From: Podospora pseudocomata
Lineage: Eukaryota; Ascomycota; Sordariomycetes; Sordariales; Podosporaceae
Assembly (NCBI RefSeq): GCF_035222375.1
Contig: NW_026946366.1
Span: 2,976,001-3,040,000, forward strand
Length of the DNA: 64,000 nt
Direction: 5' to 3'
Shown: piece after piece, positions 63,252 to 64,000 of the stretch
Layout of the letters: each line of letters opens with the position of its first letter
Position numbering within the stretch: position 1 is the first letter of the stretch
Notes under the pieces: generated by a model
Told to the model about the DNA's origin: nothing
Seen by the model: only the letters and a program-made list of their open reading frames with translations
The model's database searches: none
Position numbers and translations under genes: made by a program

Positions 63252-64000
63252 TGGTAATATATAAAATAAATAGAAAAGAGGCAAAAAATAATGAACAGCT
63301 AGCGGGTCCTAGACTGAACCAGGTACTCAGCGATGCGTGTCAGCATCGGTATGTTGGGATCTCATCTGGGCTTCCGGAGTGCTTATCAAGCCGTCTGTCG
63401 GAAACCGCATCTTTCTTTAACAGGGACTTATGATAAGCCTCCGTCCGAAGTGGTACCTTCCACATATTCCTTCTCCCCCGGTGTTCTGTCGTGGTCGTCG
63501 CGTTAACACTAAGGGTCGAAGGGGCACTTGAACCGTCGCCCCCCAGACTCGAACCCACAGACTCTCCTGTCGAGGGGAGTGGCTGTCCCAGGGACCATTT
63601 TATAGGACCACACTTTCGGTCTGAGACGCGTCGCTTGGTGACGCTGCACTACCACAAGCTGTTCTGTTGAAAACAGGAGACCAAAGCAACCCTTATAACT
63701 GGCCAGTGGGTGGGACAACTCGTGAGCTGCAGCTTCAGCGTCAGACGTCGTCAGGTGCCGACAAAACTCCAGCCAGTTGGCGGCCTGCTCCTCGCTCCTT
63801 CCCTTCCATTGTTAACTGTTCCTGCCAACACCGAGACTCAACACCGCTTTCCCCAAACTTTGCCAACAACAAAATCCCAATGCCCTACCTCTGACGACAT
63901 ACTTCATTCATTCTTCGACCACATACAACTTTGTCTTTGGGCTCCTCTCCCCGGCTTTGTCATCAAGGTTTACCAAGTTGTCACACAGCATATTATTCCA
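63252..64000. other. Right end, no supported gene
   Basis: About 750 bp. A GTTCGAGTC B-box-like sequence on the minus strand near 63545 lies in a stem-rich region but does not fold into a tRNA. The last 300 bases are C/A-rich, like a promoter of a gene beginning beyond the window. Confidence 0.35.

Noticed and set aside
63509-63640. Possible tRNA or tRNA-derived SINE on the minus strand (GTTCGAGTC box)
   Set aside because: The flanking bases cannot pair into a T arm or acceptor stem, and no A box at suitable distance was found.
1-64000. CRISPR arrays, rRNA, LTR retroelements or virus-like elements
   Set aside because: No regularly spaced repeats, rRNA signatures, reverse transcriptase, integrase or capsid-like frames were seen on either strand.

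Overview
The window looks like nuclear DNA of a filamentous ascomycete, most likely a Sordariomycete (perhaps Sordariales). Genes have short introns (about 45-120 bp) with GT..AG ends. The gene set is typical of such fungi: HET-domain proteins, DUF1996 and DUF8021 secreted proteins, a But2-domain secreted protein, a DAL5-type MFS carrier, the p25 dynactin subunit, a fungal nicotianamine synthase and Fot1/pogo-type transposons carrying TA target duplications. Organism assignment is inference; no rDNA or mitochondrial marker is present. Exon limits were read by eye from splice signals and frame continuity.

Layout. 1-3.9 kb: no gene seen. 3.9-7.4 kb: two unrelated hotdog-fold thioesterase-like genes flank a secreted RNase T1-type gene. 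8.2-12.9 kb: a large ATP-grasp ligase and a nicotianamine synthase are transcribed divergently from one 1.35-kb region holding three copies of a 10-bp motif that resembles zinc-response sites. This is the most interesting locus here. 14.5-20.9 kb: three same-strand genes for surface or secreted proteins (But2 domain, membrane-anchored propeller/lectin-like, DUF8021). 21-24.7 kb: two damaged genes (F-box/LRR-like, alpha/beta hydrolase). 25.5-36 kb: PAP2 phosphatase, SDR, intact HET protein, membrane-anchored kelch protein, DUF1996 protein and a Cys-containing secreted protein. 36-45 kb: a decay zone with an internally deleted pogo element, a short relative of it inserted in a broken HET gene, a deleted 2OG-Fe(II) oxygenase gene and a frame-broken F-box-like gene. 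45.6-57.4 kb: AlkB-type dioxygenase, MFS transporter, an unknown protein, rhodanese/Cdc25-like protein, CorA-like membrane protein, dynactin p25 and smaller unknowns. 58.7-64 kb: secreted intradiol dioxygenase, an intron-containing tRNA-Asp and an unknown Cys-start protein.

How genes may work together. The nicotianamine synthase would make a metal chelator from S-adenosylmethionine, and the ATP-grasp enzyme could attach an amino or carboxylic acid to it or to a related amine. The zinc-site-like repeats between them fit metal-regulated co-expression. The rest appears to be independent housekeeping, surface and secreted functions plus self/non-self (HET) genes. No CRISPR array, operon, rRNA or retroviral/LTR element was recognised.
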